Positions 10,160 through 23,676 of a stretch of 64,000 nt of DNA are shown here, piece after piece. Within the stretch, counting starts at the first letter, position 1; the number at the start of each line of letters is the position of its first letter. This DNA is from Corella eumyota (lineage: Eukaryota; Chordata; Ascidiacea; Phlebobranchia; Corellidae), in the NCBI GenBank assembly GCA_963082875.1, contig OY720097.1:17740501-17804500 (forward strand), given 5' to 3'. Position numbers and translations under genes: made by a program. The notes beneath the pieces were generated by a model that worked only from the letters and a program-made list of their open reading frames with translations, was not told the DNA's origin and did not search any database.

Positions 10160-13100
10160 TCAACCCCATTGCTCTGTTACATCATCCTGAAACCATTCAG
10201 ATGCCCCACTTTCTTCTTTTAGGGGTTGTTGAGCAATGGGCTTTGCCTCCCATTCATTACTACTGGCGCCTGCGCCAAGATTCTGTCGCTTTGAGCCCCC
10301 GCTTTCGTCAGAAAACGGAGCCGAGCGCTTGTTTGGTGTTAAAGACTTGCCTCTACCTCCCATCATTCCATTTCCTCCTCTTCCGCGGCCTCTTCCTTTA
10401 TTATTTCCTCCCCTTCCTCTGTATCCTCCTTGCTGGCCCCCATACATTCTAAAAGAAAAAAATCTTTCAAAATAAATATATATATACTAAATTTAACCTG
10501 ACATAAACTTTAAAAAAAATTTTTTGTTTAAAAAGGCTAATATTCACAAGCTGTTAAACTTACCCTCCGCCTCTTTGGTTTCCTCTTATTCCTTGATTCC
10601 TATATCCTCCTCGAGGACCCATACCGTAATACTGGTCGTCGTACCCAAATCCTCCGTACCCCATGTTGTAGTCGCCACTGAAATAGTCATCATTGTATCC
10701 TCCATACCCTCCCATCGGGGGCATCATACCTCCATAACCCCCCATGTTGCCTCTTCCTCTTCGACCCATAAAACCACCTCGGAAAAAGGGGTTACCCATA
10801 CCACTTAAAATTAAAAAAAAAACTTAATACAGATGTTGATATAATATTAATTAGCAAATAAAGTAAATAATTACTAGGAATTATTAAGCATTTTTCTTTC
10901 CAGTTGTCTTTCTTTTTTCTTTTTGTCAACAGGTTTTGCAAGACTGATGTCTATTTCCTCTCCTTCAAGATTTAAACCATTAAGTTCTTCCAGGGCCTAA
11001 AATTGTACCAATAATTAGCATAAAATCTCGAAGGATTGAACAATATTGTTTAAAGATGTCAAAGTTAAACCTTTAAGGCGTTTTCACGTTCCTGGAAATG
11101 GACAAAAGCATAATCCTTGATTTTCTTAACCCTTTCAATTTCACCATAGGCTTTAAATGCATTCATAATAACTTCTTCGGTTGCTTTAACTGCTAGGCTT
11201 TTTACATAGAGAACTTTAACCTAAAAAATAAACAAAAAAAAAGTTTAACAAATGCATTGTCTTTTAAAGCCCCCACAAATTTTAGAAATAAAAATAGCGT
11301 ATCCGCTTTCAAAAAAGACAATCAAAACAAAGCATCATTTGCTTAGTCATTTACCATATGGAAACAGTTATACAATCCATCACTAATTAATCAAAAATTA
11401 AGACAAGCAATATCCGTTTTTAAAAAGCATTTATATATTTATTTAAGTTTTACCTTAGACATAATTTCATCCGATGGTTCATCAATTGGATCTGCCCAAT
11501 CTACAGAAATGGCGTTATTGAAAGCTTTAACTTTCGCCGAACTTAATTTTCTTCGAGCTTGGGAGGCAGCTTTGTGGTCGGTATATTCGAGAAAGCAGAA
11601 ACCTCGATTTTTCTGTTTGTCCTCGGTTTGAAGGTAAATAATAACCTTTGTTAAACCAACTAAAAAAAATAAAAAAATAAAAAAAAAAAAAAAATTTTTA
11701 ATTCAGAGCAAATCTTTTAATTACAATTTTTTGAGGGTATTTACAAATAACACTAACCTGTCAGTTCGTTAAATTCATCAAAGATCTCATCTCGGTTTTT
11801 GTTTTTGGGAATTGAACCAACGAAGAGTCGGCAGTTAGACTGCGATACACAAACTCCAAGAAATTTCTTTGGTTGGATCTCGTAATTGTCCAACTAAACA
11901 AAAACAACAACAAAGATTATTTTGAAGAAATAAGTTTTAAAAAAACAAATTTTAACACTAAGTTTCACCTTTTTAACACTCTCGTTGGCAGAGTCTTTGT
12001 CGGTGTATGTAACAAAACCGAAACCACGATTTTGACCGGTAAGAGGATCCATCATAAGACGGAAGTCCCAGATGATGCCTAAAACATAAAACATGACACG
12101 TCAATGTATTACATTATGCTTACTTAATCTCCTCTAAATAGAGATGATTTTCATAGAATAAATTTATCATTTTCATAACAAAACTAAAAAACATGATAAA
12201 CAAAAATTATAAACGCCTCATTTAAAAAAAGAAATAGGTAACAATTTTAAAAAAAGTATTTCATAAAATGGTCAAGTTATATACCTGCATCTTCAAGAAG
12301 GGGAATGAGGTCATCTTCAAAAACCATTCTTGGAATTCTTCCGATGAAAACTTGACACCCAGCACCAGGTTCGGGGCCGTCGTAGATTTCTTTGGGAGGG
12401 GGTCCACCATATCGACGCTGACCAGTTGTTACATCGAGGGAGTATTTTGTTCTTTCAAGCAGAGCCTGTAGTTTAATTATTTTTATTGAAAAATACGTCA
12501 ACAAAATTGACATAATAATAACCGATACAAAAAAAATTATAAGATATAATATATGATAAAATTGTACTGGCTTAATGGCAAAGTCTTATAGCATATACAT
12601 CAAAAAAGATATATAATAAGAAATTAGTGCTTAGGTATACAGATATACAAAATGTCAACACAAGAATTTTTGGACCTGAAGTTTGTCGTCCGCAGGGCCA
12701 AGTTTTTTAACCTCAGCTCCATTAACAATTCCCTCCTTCTCAGCTTTGGCACGTTGGCGATGAATTTTCATTACACCACACAAGAAAGCACTTTTGTTTT
12801 GAACATGCTGTAAAAATATCACTAATGTAAAAAATTAACAAAATATTATTTTTTATTTAATTGGGGTCATTATGGTCATTTAAACAAATTCTTTGGTTTG
12901 GCATTTACAGTCAATTTACATGAAGGTTTGCTTCGACAAATTGTTTAAGAACAGCAAGTGCTCCTTCTTCATCTAACTCCTTTAAAGCTTCCAAAGCTCG
13001 TTCATCTAATTCTTCAAACCTCACCAAACCTTAAACAAAAATTTCAATATTTTTTTAATAAAAAATCAATAGTCATGCAAAATATTTAATTAAAATTTCT

Positions 13101-13244
13101 ACCATTAACAAAGATTTTGTCTAGTGCATTTGCTACTTCTACACTAAGGCCGAGATTGAGTAAAGCTTGATAGTTTGGTGATTGATGTTGGTTAGAGTTC
13201 TGAGAGTTAGAGATGTCTTCTTCATGGTTATTTGTTCCAGTCAT
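10160..13244 (-). CDS. SYNCRIP: SYNCRIP/HNRNPR orthologue, hnRNP Q/R RNA-binding protein (11 exons)
   Basis: About 11 exons read from 13244 down to 10160. The order matches vertebrate hnRNP Q/R: an N-terminal acidic/helical unit (LDERALEALKELDEEGALAVL), a linker (ALLERTKYSLDVTTGQRRYG), RRM1 (CQVFIGRIPR, RGFGFVTY), RRM2 (CRLFVGSIPK, NRGFCFLEY), RRM3 (VKVLYVKSLA, DYAFVHF), a lysine-rich stretch, then a Gly/Tyr/Arg-rich RGG region split over two exons and the conserved end KPIAQQPLKEE with EQWG. Role in the family: binding of AU-rich and coding-region mRNA elements, and control of splicing, mRNA stability and translation. Vertebrates have two paralogues; this looks like the single pre-duplication gene. 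Start chosen at the only ATG before the acidic domain. Confidence 0.93.
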
Positions 13245-14608
13245 TTTAGAAATTTGATGCCAAAATTATGATCAATTCATTAAAATTCCTTAGTAAACGA
13301 AAAAAAGTAGTTATATATACATAAACATGAAACCAAAAAACTCGCATTGCAAACCTCGTGTTAAATTTAGAGACACGTCTTGCGTGCGCACGTGTTTGAT
13401 CTTATCTACGTTAAAGGTGTTTGGTTAGTTAGTTATTTAAATAATTAAGATGTTTTATACCAATAAAAATATATATGTACATAATTTGTTTAATTAAACA
13501 TATACCGTTGAAAAATAGGCGCTAAGTAATTTACGTCAATAAAAAGGTAAACGGGGTTTTGCAAAAAAAACGAACGAAAATCCACGGTTAATGCTCGTCT
13601 TCTCGTGGTTTAGTTCAAAAAATTACGTAATTTGCACAAATTATGTAAATAACTTTGTTATTTCATCAATACGCCTGAATACTACCAAAACATATGCAAA
13701 TTTACTATTGTTTAACATTCAAAACCTGCAGAAAAATACAAACTACATTCACTAACGCTCAATGTGTAAGAAAACCGCCGATGCGTGAAAAACCTCGTGT
13801 TACCTCCATGAGTGGGCATTCTCACTCTGCATTGCAGGGGCGGTAAAACTTCAAAATTCATTGGATAATATTTTAAGACCCGTTCATGGTAGAGTAGTTA
13901 AAAATTTTTTAAAATTATGAAAATAAATGAATTAAATAATTGATGTAACCAAATCAATTTAGAAATTGTAAAATTTAATATATTTTCTTGTAATGTTACA
14001 CGTTATCTAGCCTTGTTAAAACGCCTTTATCTATTTTTCCCTCTCGTGGGAAATTTAACAAATTCATATGAAAAAACATAAAGGTTCTCTGAGTTATTGT
14101 ATATAAAAAATTAGACTTTCTTTTTATTTTAAAGTAATTTTTTGAAGTTTAAATTTAAAAAAATAATGTGCGTTATCCTCATGTTTTGAAGGAAACGGCT
14201 GAACAACTGTGTTACATGCTTCATGAAATACAAAACCCGATTATACTAACTGAAAGCCAAATTTGAAGCGGCAAGCTTGGTGTACGTTTCTCAGATGTTA
14301 AAGTTACTCATGATGGCATGTAAAAATTCAATATCAGTATTTGCAATGTCGCAAACTTGTGCCTTATCATGGTTATTATTGCTTCGTCTGTTCGTCAGTA
14401 GATTAAAGTTTTTGATTGACAGATTGACGTATATCTGTATCGACGTAACACAATGTTCTGGCAGTCTGGTGGTATTTATTTGCCTTCATTACTGTTCATA
14501 AACTTTCTGTTTTTCTTACTAGACATAACATAATTAAATTGTAATAGGATTCACAATTTTAGTTACACAATTAGATTAGATATTTTGTAATTGGATTTAT
14601 CACAAAAA
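13245..14608. other. Divergent promoter region of SYNCRIP and NMT
   Basis: There is no convincing coding frame; a 74-codon open frame at 14277-14501 has no recognisable features. A CACGTG E-box sits at 13389-13394, about 145 bases upstream of the SYNCRIP start. A 12-base string AACCTCGTGTTA occurs twice (near 13353 and 13791). I see no RNA gene or mobile element. Confidence 0.45.
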
Positions 14609-17164
14609 ATGGAGCCCACAGCTCCTCCAGCTCCAGTTGGGGAAGCTTCCACTGAAAAAAAGCCAAAAAAGAAGAATAAAAAGAAAAGCAAAAACAAGGA
14701 AAAGGATATAAAAGAAACCAACCTCAGTGATGACAAAGGAGAGGTAAAAATCTTTAATAGATTTAAAATTTTAAGTAATATTTTAAATAAATATATATAT
14801 ATTTTTTTGCAGACATTTAACATGCAAAAAATGAAAAATGTGTTGGCATCATTGGAACAAGATGGTCAAGCAGCCTCTTCTAAAAAATGGAAATTCTGGG
14901 ACACTCAACCAGTTACAAAATTTAGTAAATCAAAATTTATTTATATTACATTGATGAACAGGTGTTTGGTTATAGCCTTAAGTTTAAATAAAAAAATCTT
15001 TTAATGATTGTTTAAAGATGAAACAGTGAGTGAGGTTGGTGTAATTGAAGCAGACAAAGAACAAGTCAGAGAACAACCTTACAGTTTACCTAATGAGTTT
15101 GAATGGGATACATTAGAACTTGGCAACCCCAAAGAGGTTATTATTTCATTGTTAAGATTAACCTAACCTGGTAGTAAATGTTTTTACTTTATGATGGGAT
15201 ATAAACTCTAAACACATTTTATTATAAATGTGTGCTTAAATTGTTTTTTCAGTTGGAAGAAGTTTATGAACTTTTAAATGAGAATTATGTTGAAGATGAA
15301 GACAACATGTTTAGATTTGATTATTCTGCACACTTTTTACAATGGTGGGAGTTATAAACACTGTTAATAAAATGCACAACTTTAAGTAAATAACACTGAA
15401 GCATAGTTTGCATTTATATTATCCCCTTTGATTTTGGTAATTTAGGGCATTGAGGCCACCTGGTTGGTTATCTGATTGGCATTGTGGTGTTCGTGTTAAA
15501 AAAAGTCGAAAACTAGTTGGATTTATAAGTGCCATACCAGCAAACATAAGAGTTTATGACAGGTAAGAAGTGGAAAATGAATATTTAAAATAGTTATTCT
15601 GTTGGTTTGTTAAAATTAAAAAAACACAATATTTTTATAGAGAACAAAAAATGGTAGAAATCAACTTTTTATGCGTTCATAAGAAATTACGCCATAAACG
15701 AGTTGCCCCAGTTTTAATTAAAGAAATAACTAGAAGAGTTAATATGAAAGGAATTTTTCAAGCTGTTTATACAGCAGGGGTTGTCTTACCAAAACCTGTT
15801 GCCAAATGCAAGTAAGGCATAATAAATCATTCTTTCTTTACAACTATTCATTATTGATGTTTAAATTTTATCTACCACTGTTTAATTTATGAATTCGATC
15901 ATTTAACATTTTAAACATTTTTACTTTTTAGGTATTACCACAGGTCGTTAAACCCTCGCAAATTGGTCAATGTTAAATTTTCACACCTCAGTAGAAACCA
16001 AACTATGCAGAGACTAGTAAAACTTATGCGCTTACCAGAGGTAAATTATATTTTATACAAATGGTTTAAAGTTTTTTATATAAAAAACTATTTATTCATT
16101 TTTTATGTTTTAAATTTAAGGAACCAACAATTAAAGAAATTAGGGAGTTAAAGCAAGAAGACATTCCACAATGTCATAAACTTTTACAAAACCACCTGAA
16201 AAAATTTCAACTTTCCCCAGTTTTTACTGAGGTATAGCAACTTTTAAAAATGTTACTAATATCAAGATATATAAAACGAAAGCGGACAATTTATAATTTA
16301 ACTTTCACTCTCTAATCTAAAGTTATTCTTTTAATAAAACTTTATTTAAAAAAACAGTAGACAAAATCAATCTAACCAATATTAAAATTTATCTTATATT
16401 TTTAGGAAGAATTTGCCCACTTTTTTAAACCAAGAAAGGGAATTATTTACACATATGTTGTACCTGATGAGAATGGTAAGTCTAAACTAAATTAGAATAA
16501 ATATAATTCTATTTCAATGCTTGGAACGATATAAATAACAAAAAAACAATACAATGATATTAACAATATGTTTAGAAATCAAAAATTTTGTATCATATAA
16601 TTTTTTAACAATCAGAATCGTAGAATTTTAAAACTTCTGTTTTTGTTACAGGAGTTATCACTGATATGTCGAGTTTTTTTTCTCTGCCATCGTCAATCAT
16701 GTTAAACCCTGACCACAACATGCTGCATGCTGCTTATTCTTATTACACAGTTGCAACAAAACATTCCATAACTGATTTAATGAGAGATATTCTGATATTG
16801 GCCAAAAAGGTAAACTTAAAATCATTCCAAAAAAAATTTTACCCATAAATTTTTAGGCCTATGACATAACAAAATTTAAATAAATCGAAAAATCTAAACA
16901 GTTGATTTTTAATTTTTTACAGCATGACTTTGATGTGTTTAATGCACTGGATCTAATGGACAATCACCAATTTCTCAAAGAACTAAAGTTTGGTATGGGA
17001 GATGGGAGCCTTAACTATTACTTGTATAATTTTAAGTGTCCAGACATTAAAGAGAACCAGGTAACTTATCTTCCCAATCCAATTGTAAAAAATAACACAC
17101 TAGCCAAAATGAAATTTAATTATGTGTGTTTTTTGTATTGCAGGTGGCATTGGTTTTGCAGTAA
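14609..17164 (+). CDS. NMT1: NMT, glycylpeptide N-tetradecanoyltransferase (12 exons)
   Basis: Twelve exons give about 447 residues (human NMT1 has 496). The start is the ATG at 14609, followed by APPAPVGEA and a lysine-rich block ([17 protein letters not shown]), the known ribosome-binding N-terminus. Family motifs include [19 protein letters not shown], the acyl-CoA-binding [19 protein letters not shown], the peptide-site [11 protein letters not shown], and [12 protein letters not shown]. The protein ends VALVLQ; in this family the carboxylate of the final residue acts as the catalytic base, so the intact end matters. The last exon codes for only seven codons including the stop. It transfers myristate from myristoyl-CoA to N-terminal glycines of cytosolic proteins. 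Vertebrates have NMT1 and NMT2; one ancestral-type gene is likely here. Confidence 0.95.
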
Positions 17165-17860
17165 TTATTTGATGATTTTAACCAATTTTTAATATGACTC
17201 CCGGTTGAAATTTTCATCGAAATAATTTTAACTATGTTTAAAAATAAACCCTGATAGACATTTTAGGTACTTTGCTGCTAATTGTGTACTTAGTTAATTT
17301 TTAAAATGTTTAATATAAACAGAGTTCAGTTGTTTAAATCAACTTTCTGTAGCATTAAAGTTGTAATAACTGTTTGTTTGTAATGTGAATTAAAGAAATT
17401 TACAGTTTTATCTGTGATTATTACTATTTGTTGTCAGTCTGGTTAGGTTGAATATCTTTTAAATACACCAAGAGACAAACAGTCGTCAGTTAAATATAAA
17501 CTCCTTTAATTTCATGATGACTTTTACAAATTTAAAAATCAGTCTTAAAATAATTGCTAGGTTAAATATAAGATAGAAATTTGTATGAAGATTTACTGAA
17601 AAAGCAACCTAAGCCTATGCATTATATAAACAAGCAAAATATAAAGCTTACAATCGCTTTTGAAAACAAATTAGATTCAGAAAGTATAAAATACAGTGTT
17701 TCAAAAACAAACTACTATACAAAAATCAACGAAATCCGTCAGAATATATAGTTGAAGAAATTTGATTTTAAAACAAAATAATTTTTTAATTTACAAAGCA
17801 CTCAACTAATATGTATAAGATAAAAGCAAATGAAACTTAGTTAACCTTTGGATAAAGCAC
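17165..17860. other. Convergent 3' UTRs of NMT (+) and NAPRT (-)
   Basis: About 700 bases of AT-rich sequence between the two stop codons. It should be shared by the two 3' UTRs. No coding frame, repeat or structured RNA is evident. Confidence 0.4.
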
Positions 17861-20800
17861 CTAAATTAACTCACCAATTGGAACATGGGACAACCACAAA
17901 TTATGAAGGTAATGATACATACCATCTGTAACTGACACCTTTATAAAAATAAAAAAGTTAATTTTGTTAGTTTGAATATATACTCTAAAGTAAAAAACAC
18001 TAACCTTATATGGTGTAGGGTTTAATTCTCTCTTGATATCTACTCTTAATGTTTTGAGAGAATCTGATGTCCTTTTTCTAATGTAAAATCAGCAAAATTT
18101 GATTTTCATAGCATTGAAAAATTAATACACAAAACTAGGCTCAAATAATTAGTTTACAAATTTGAAAAAAATAAATTGCTGAAATACTTGAGCTGGTGAA
18201 TTGACGTATATTCTTCAGTTGCACCATTTTTGCCCCAACATTCACGATACAACTTCTCCACTCTGTAGGGACAAACATAAGCCCTTTTGGACTCCACAAA
18301 AGCATGTCGCACCAAAATTTTTTGTCCAATCTAACATAATCAAAAGACAGAAATATAAGTAAATAGTTCTGAAAAATTTAGCAATGATTTTAAAGAAATC
18401 AAACATGCATAGTCTTCAAAAAAATTTTATTATAGTGTTTAATCAACTAACACTTACATGCAAAAAAATATTAACATTATCTTACCTGTGGTGGTTTTTC
18501 GGTGCTTAACTGAACGAGGTCGAGAACAGCAATATCATCTTTCGAATAAAGACGATAAACATCTTTTTTGCCGGGTAGGTTGACTTTTGTAACATCCTCA
18601 CTTAATTTCATTCGTGGTTCATCATTTACGGCTACCAACTGATATAATAAACAAATGTATTATGTTTTATAAAAGCACATTTAATAAATTAATAAACTAA
18701 ACAACCAAAGGTAAATTCGAACAAAGTGGATCACAAAAATAAGTAAAATTAATTTAAACTTGTAAAGTGTAGTACATAATTAATTTTTGCATTTTTAGTA
18801 TTAATAAATAACAAAAATTACCTTAAACACACAACCTAAAGCGGGTTGTTTTTGACAAGTGACAAGGTGAGTTCCTATTCCAAAGGAATCGATTTGGTGT
18901 TTCTAAATAAAAAGAATTACAAATATTTTAATTTTCCAAAAATTATTTAAAATATGGATTTTCGAACTTTAAAAAATTAAAATTTTAATTATAAATGATG
19001 GTGATGATAATATAACATGAATTGTCATGCTAAAAAATAATCAATGTTATAAATAATAAAACCCATGTTTTTTTAATTATAGCCATTTTTTTTACTTTAA
19101 TAAAAAATTGTTTTAAGAAATTTTTATATTATAAGGTTCTCAATGCAAAATTAATCTTATAACTTGCTAAACTCTTTATATGTGAGTACAAAATTGCTAA
19201 TCATGCAAAATCTATACTACTACCCTGAGACTATTAAACCCCAATTTGCTATTAAAGTTAATAATTGTCAAACAATTACAAAAAAATTAGAGTTCAAGTT
19301 ATCATGCAAAGCATAAATTTAAACCACCTCTGTATGATAGGATCTGCCCTGTAAAAAAATAATAAAATTTAGCAGTTTGTTAGATAGCAACACTAAATGA
19401 GGAGTTGATTTTTTTTTACCTGTTCTTTTAAGGATCGAAGCGTTTCTTCATTTATATCGTTACTTGCAACAATTGTAAGATCCTTGATCCATGGCAGGTT
19501 GTACCTTAAAATAACAAAAAGATAACATAAAAAACACCAACTTTTTTCAAAAAGCTTTTTTAGAAACTATCTTTATGCTTTATTCTTTAGGCAGTGATTT
19601 TAAGAGCTACATAGGATCGAAAACTAACCACTGTAAAAATAAACATACTTATCAGCAATTTTGGTAAAACCCAGTCTGCATTCTTTGGATAAATAAGCCA
19701 GATCCCCACTATCAAGTCGAATACCAATTGCTTTGTATCCATAATCATTCAAAGCCAACACCAATGCCACGAAGTTTGGAAGACCACTTCTACAAATTTT
19801 TTATACATGAATTTTTGTACAAAGTTGCCTTTTATTTTAAATTCATATTATAAAACTATTTTTTTTTAATTATGCTAGGTAATGATAAAAAAGTTTCTCT
19901 TTAAAAAAAATATCCTTTTTATAAAAAAAATATTTAAACACAAAATGTTTTTATAAAAGTAGAATTTACTTGATCACAGAATAAGTATCCAAAAGACACA
20001 AACATGTTGACGGAAATGCATAGGCATACGAAATAAAAGCGGCAAGTTCTCCCTTGTTTGTTTCTTTTTCAAGAACATTTAAAAGGTTTGAAACGTCGTG
20101 AAGATAAGAGGTGACTAAGTCTAAAAAATTTCCTTGAGGTTTTTGGACATTTGACTTTGGGTTAGTCTTAAACTCATTCTAAAAATAATAAGAACTATTT
20201 TTTTATTTGATAGATCTAAAAAACCTAACCCAAAAATTTTCATTTAAAAATAATACTATTTAAAAATAGTATTTGTTTTTTAATACACAATATATAACTT
20301 GTACTTATATAGAAATGTACACTATAGAAATTTTTAATTTGATAATAATTACCATATTTGAGAGCTCATCTAAGGATTTAAAGCTGTTAACATAGGCATG
20401 AGCATGTGTGCCACGAACTGGAATTCCGAATTTCTTTCCAGCCAAAACATTACTTGTACCATCAAAACCTTCAACAAATTAAATCAATAAACATCAAAAT
20501 TAAAACAAAGCAGCACATCAAAATTAAAACAAAGCATAAAGTAATAAAATTTAATATTTTTATGGTTTAAATTTCTAATTTATGAAACTCTATTTTTTTA
20601 ACATATATACCTATATTGTAGCTAAAATTTAGTTTATGAATTACTATGTAGAAAATCAATAAGTGAAAAATGAGGAACTAAAAAGAGGAACTAAAAAACA
20701 TTATGTAGTTGTATACACAGGTAAACAATTAAGTTAAATGCAGAATTAATGATGTGTAATTTACATTTATAGTATATACATCATAAATGTTACTGTGTTA

Positions 20801-22201
20801 ATCATTACTCATATTTATAAAAACATGTTATATAGGCCCAATACACTTTACAATCATATTGGATTTTTAAATACTGGTTATGAATAGACATATAATTGCA
20901 AAATTAAACTGAAATTCCAGGAAATTTCTTTAATTAAAAAAATTTGACAAAACAGATTTTTTTAACACCAATCTATATTTAGCAACAAACAGGAAGTAAC
21001 TTTTATGTAACAACAATCCGGTGTGTAAAAAACACTATATTAACAACAAAATAAATTAAAAACAGTTATTAACTCAAGATTTAAACACAACAAGTAAAGT
21101 CATTATTTTAAATACAAAACCAAATAAAGAAAAACTACATTAACTTAATAATTTATTTAAATTTTATTAAAATTTTGTTTTTTTTGAAACAAAAGAAAAA
21201 ATTTTGTATTCTTTTGAAACAAAAAATACACACCTCCGATGTAGCAGTACTTCGAAGCTGAAAGTCCACCATCAGGGCCTTGAGCTCTTCTTAAACCAAA
21301 CTCCAGTAACTTGACATTGTCCCCAGCTGTAATTCGAAATCTGGCAGCATTAGTGGCCACTAAACTGCAAAAAAATGTGTAAAAATTATAAAATGTTACT
21401 AAAAATATATATTATGCCTGTTAATTTTTTATTTAATTCCAAGTTAAGTTTGTTACCTTGCATAGTTTATTAGATTGAGTAAAGTCGTTTCAAGAAGTTG
21501 GACAACAGGCAAAGGTCCCTCCACCCTAACTAAAGGCACTTTTGGAAACACCACATAACCTTCTGGTACAGCATACATTGATATCTAGATTAAAATTTAT
21601 TGAAATCAAATACTGGTTTGTTTAACTGAGTAAATTGAATTATGTGCTTTATATATTTACCTCTGATGCATCCAAATTTGACAAATAAGCCCAAAAAGCT
21701 TCCTCCACATCTGGAAGAGTATTTCTTAAATACGCAATATCTAGAAAATAATAATTAACAAATTTAATAGAAAAATTGTTTTAATAATTTAATTATTTTA
21801 GGTCATTAAATAAACAGTTCTTAAATTTGTCAATTTATAAGTTTTTTATTTTATTTTCTAACAATATTTTTATAGAATTTTACACACCTGTTTCCGAAAA
21901 ACGAAAGTTTTCCAAGAATTTTATACATTCCCCAAGCCCGGCGAAAATTGTGAACTCTCCACGAAAAGGATTTTTTCGAAAAAATAAATCAAAGACCGAG
22001 TTGTCATTCATTTTCCCACTTTTCCAGTATGCATAGGCCATTGTTATTTGATACAAATCTTTACAAAAAAAACAAAACAATAACTTTTAATTGGCAATTT
22101 TTAAATTGGATCAAAATAATAATTTAGGACTTACCTGTTAAAAGTGGTTGAACGATTCCGTTATCTAACATGTGTTCAGGTGATTTAATAGATCCATTCA
22201 T
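17861..22201 (-). CDS. NAPRT: NAPRT, nicotinate phosphoribosyltransferase
   Basis: The first exon begins at the ATG at 22201 and reads [20 protein letters not shown]. Following exons carry [17 protein letters not shown], the [19 protein letters not shown] region, [20 protein letters not shown] (the phosphoribosyl/nicotinate site, almost identical to human), [11 protein letters not shown], and [19 protein letters not shown], the PRPP-binding region. The last exon ends [11 protein letters not shown]. The enzyme makes nicotinate mononucleotide from nicotinate and PRPP, the first step of the Preiss-Handler route to NAD, in the cytosol. The gene spreads over 4.3 kb with about a dozen exons. An intron at about 20475-21230 is unusually long for this locus and contains small tandem duplications. 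Confidence 0.93.
20491..20536. repeat. Two-unit tandem repeat in a NAPRT intron
   Basis: A 22-base string at 20491-20512 is repeated exactly at 20515-20536 (period 24). A second short duplication (GAGGAACTAAAAA, twice) lies near 20670. These look like local slippage in AT-rich intron DNA. Confidence 0.7.
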
Positions 22202-22867
22202 TTTAATATTTTTTATTAAACTTTTCATACAAATTAAAGTAGACTACCTAACAAACAGACAAAGTTTAACCAGTGTTATATGTAAAAACGCACAATGTAT
22301 CATGCCTAATCTAACAAACATTTTTATAATAATAACAACACATACAAAGACATTTTTTAACAAAAAAGAACGAACGTCATTCCCTAACAACTTTTTTTAA
22401 ACTGATAAATAAATTTCCCGTAACACGAAACTCTTTTCCACTCTCTCACATGCATGTGGATAAGAAAAAAGTAAAAATATTTTTTTCTTTCTTGTTCTCT
22501 CACATGTTTTAGAAAAAATATTAATGTTTACGTTTATTAAGCATGCAATTCATGTGTTTTAGCAATATTTTATTGTGTAATATTAAACGCGCTATAACGG
22601 AAGATTTATATATTTTATTGTTTGAATTGTGATACCCTGCTTTGTTAAAATTAGTCAGATTCAGCTAAGTCATCGTTTTGGTCTGTTTGTGGTAATTTAA
22701 GCTATAGATTATTTGATTTTGTTACGTATATACGTTGACGAAGATCTTTTGTTATTATCTTCTTGAACATGTGAATCACCAAATGTTTTTTACTTGATTA
22801 AAACTACATTTACTGACGTAACATTTTATTTTATTAGATATTGAAGGTTTAAATATACAAACAAAGC
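22202..22867. other. Divergent promoter region of NAPRT and DCTN5
   Basis: AT-rich 5' flanks of two head-to-head genes. A pyrimidine-rich stretch with two CTCTCACATG strings lies at 22440-22510. No gene is seen. Confidence 0.4.
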
Positions 22868-23416
22868 ATGGATTTTGAAAATGTATATTACGAAAAGGAC
22901 AATTACATTGACACAGCCTCTGGTAATAAAGTAAGTCGTCAATCTGTGCTATGTGGCACCCAAAATATTGTCCTTAGTGGAAAAACAATCGTACAAAAGG
23001 ACTGCATGATTCGTGCAGATTTTGCGAATGTTAGATTTGGCCGCCATTGTGTAATAAAACAAGGTTCAGTTATTCGACCACCATTTAAGAAATTTGCCAA
23101 AGGAAATGCGTTTTTTCCCTGTGTAATTGGAGACCATGTATTTATTGAAGAAGACTCGGTAATAAATGCTGCTCAAATAGGATCATATGTTCACATCGGT
23201 AAAAACTGTGTTATCGGTCGCCGTTGTGTGCTTAAAGATTGTTGTCAAATTGCTGATAACTCTGTCTTGGCTCCAGAAACTGTGGTGCCCCCTTTTACTT
23301 ATTTTGGGGGTTCCCCAGCAGTCCCAATTGACACATTACCAGAGTGTACAGAGTACCTTATGAAAGATGCAACCAAGCAATATTTTGAACACTTTCTTTC
23401 AAGAAAAACTAGATAA
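22868..23416 (+). CDS. DCTN5: DCTN5, dynactin subunit p25 (single exon)
   Basis: One uninterrupted frame of 182 residues, the same length as human p25. It opens with [18 protein letters not shown] and then shows hexapeptide repeats of a left-handed beta helix ([72 protein letters not shown]). It ends with [12 protein letters not shown] and a short C-terminal helix. p25 sits at the pointed end of the dynactin filament with p27, p62 and Arp11 and takes part in cargo selection on endosomes. The lack of introns is unusual beside neighbours with many; this may be retroposition or ancestral intron loss. TMTC3 starts only 260 bases downstream on the same strand. Confidence 0.96.
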   Translation: MDFENVYYEKDNYIDTASGNKVSRQSVLCGTQNIVLSGKTIVQKDCMIRADFANVRFGRHCVIKQGSVIRPPFKKFAKGNAFFPCVIGDHVFIEEDSVINAAQIGSYVHIGKNCVIGRRCVLKDCCQIADNSVLAPETVVPPFTYFGGSPAVPIDTLPECTEYLMKDATKQYFEHFLSRKTR

Positions 23417-23569
23417 AATTAATACTATTTTTTATTGAATATGTGGTAGCTTTGTTATATCCTTGTAAAAGTGATGCATGCTATTTAATTTGCTTATTTT
23501 TATTTTGTATGATTTAGTATTTAAATTCCTTAAGAAATATACACGTCTTTAAAATTTGTTTTTGTAAAC

Positions 23570-23575
23570 AATAAA
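23570..23575 (+). terminator. Poly(A) signal for DCTN5
   Basis: AATAAA about 155 bases after the DCTN5 stop. A good acceptor-like site (pyrimidine-rich, ending TTGTAG at 23658) follows about 80 bases later, just before the TMTC3 start codon, which suits a polyadenylation/trans-splicing junction. Confidence 0.5.
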
Positions 23576-23676
23576 CCATTTCTTGATTTGTAAAACACCA
23601 TTACATTTAAACCTTATTAAACTTTTTTTCTTATTTAAAATTGTATGTTTTGTTGTAGTTTTCTTATTGGATCACG

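Noticed and set aside
10201-10475. Plus-strand proline/leucine-rich frames
   Set aside because: They are the reverse complement of the Gly/Arg-rich SYNCRIP C-terminus; composition explains the openness.
10524-10808. 94-codon plus-strand frame rich in Ser, Val and His
   Set aside because: Antisense shadow of the SYNCRIP Gly/Tyr-rich exon.
11655-11700. Long A-rich run, possible retroposon tail
   Set aside because: It lies in a short SYNCRIP intron, next to a splice site, with no element body or target duplication beside it.
14277-14501. 74-codon plus-strand frame upstream of NMT
   Set aside because: No splice partners, no motifs, composition like intergenic DNA.
14591-14608. Earlier start for NMT (TTG, six codons upstream)
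   Set aside because: Non-ATG start; the ATG at 14609 gives the expected N-terminus.
15860-15931. TGATG-like string in an NMT intron, possible C/D snoRNA
   Set aside because: No CTGA box downstream in the intron.
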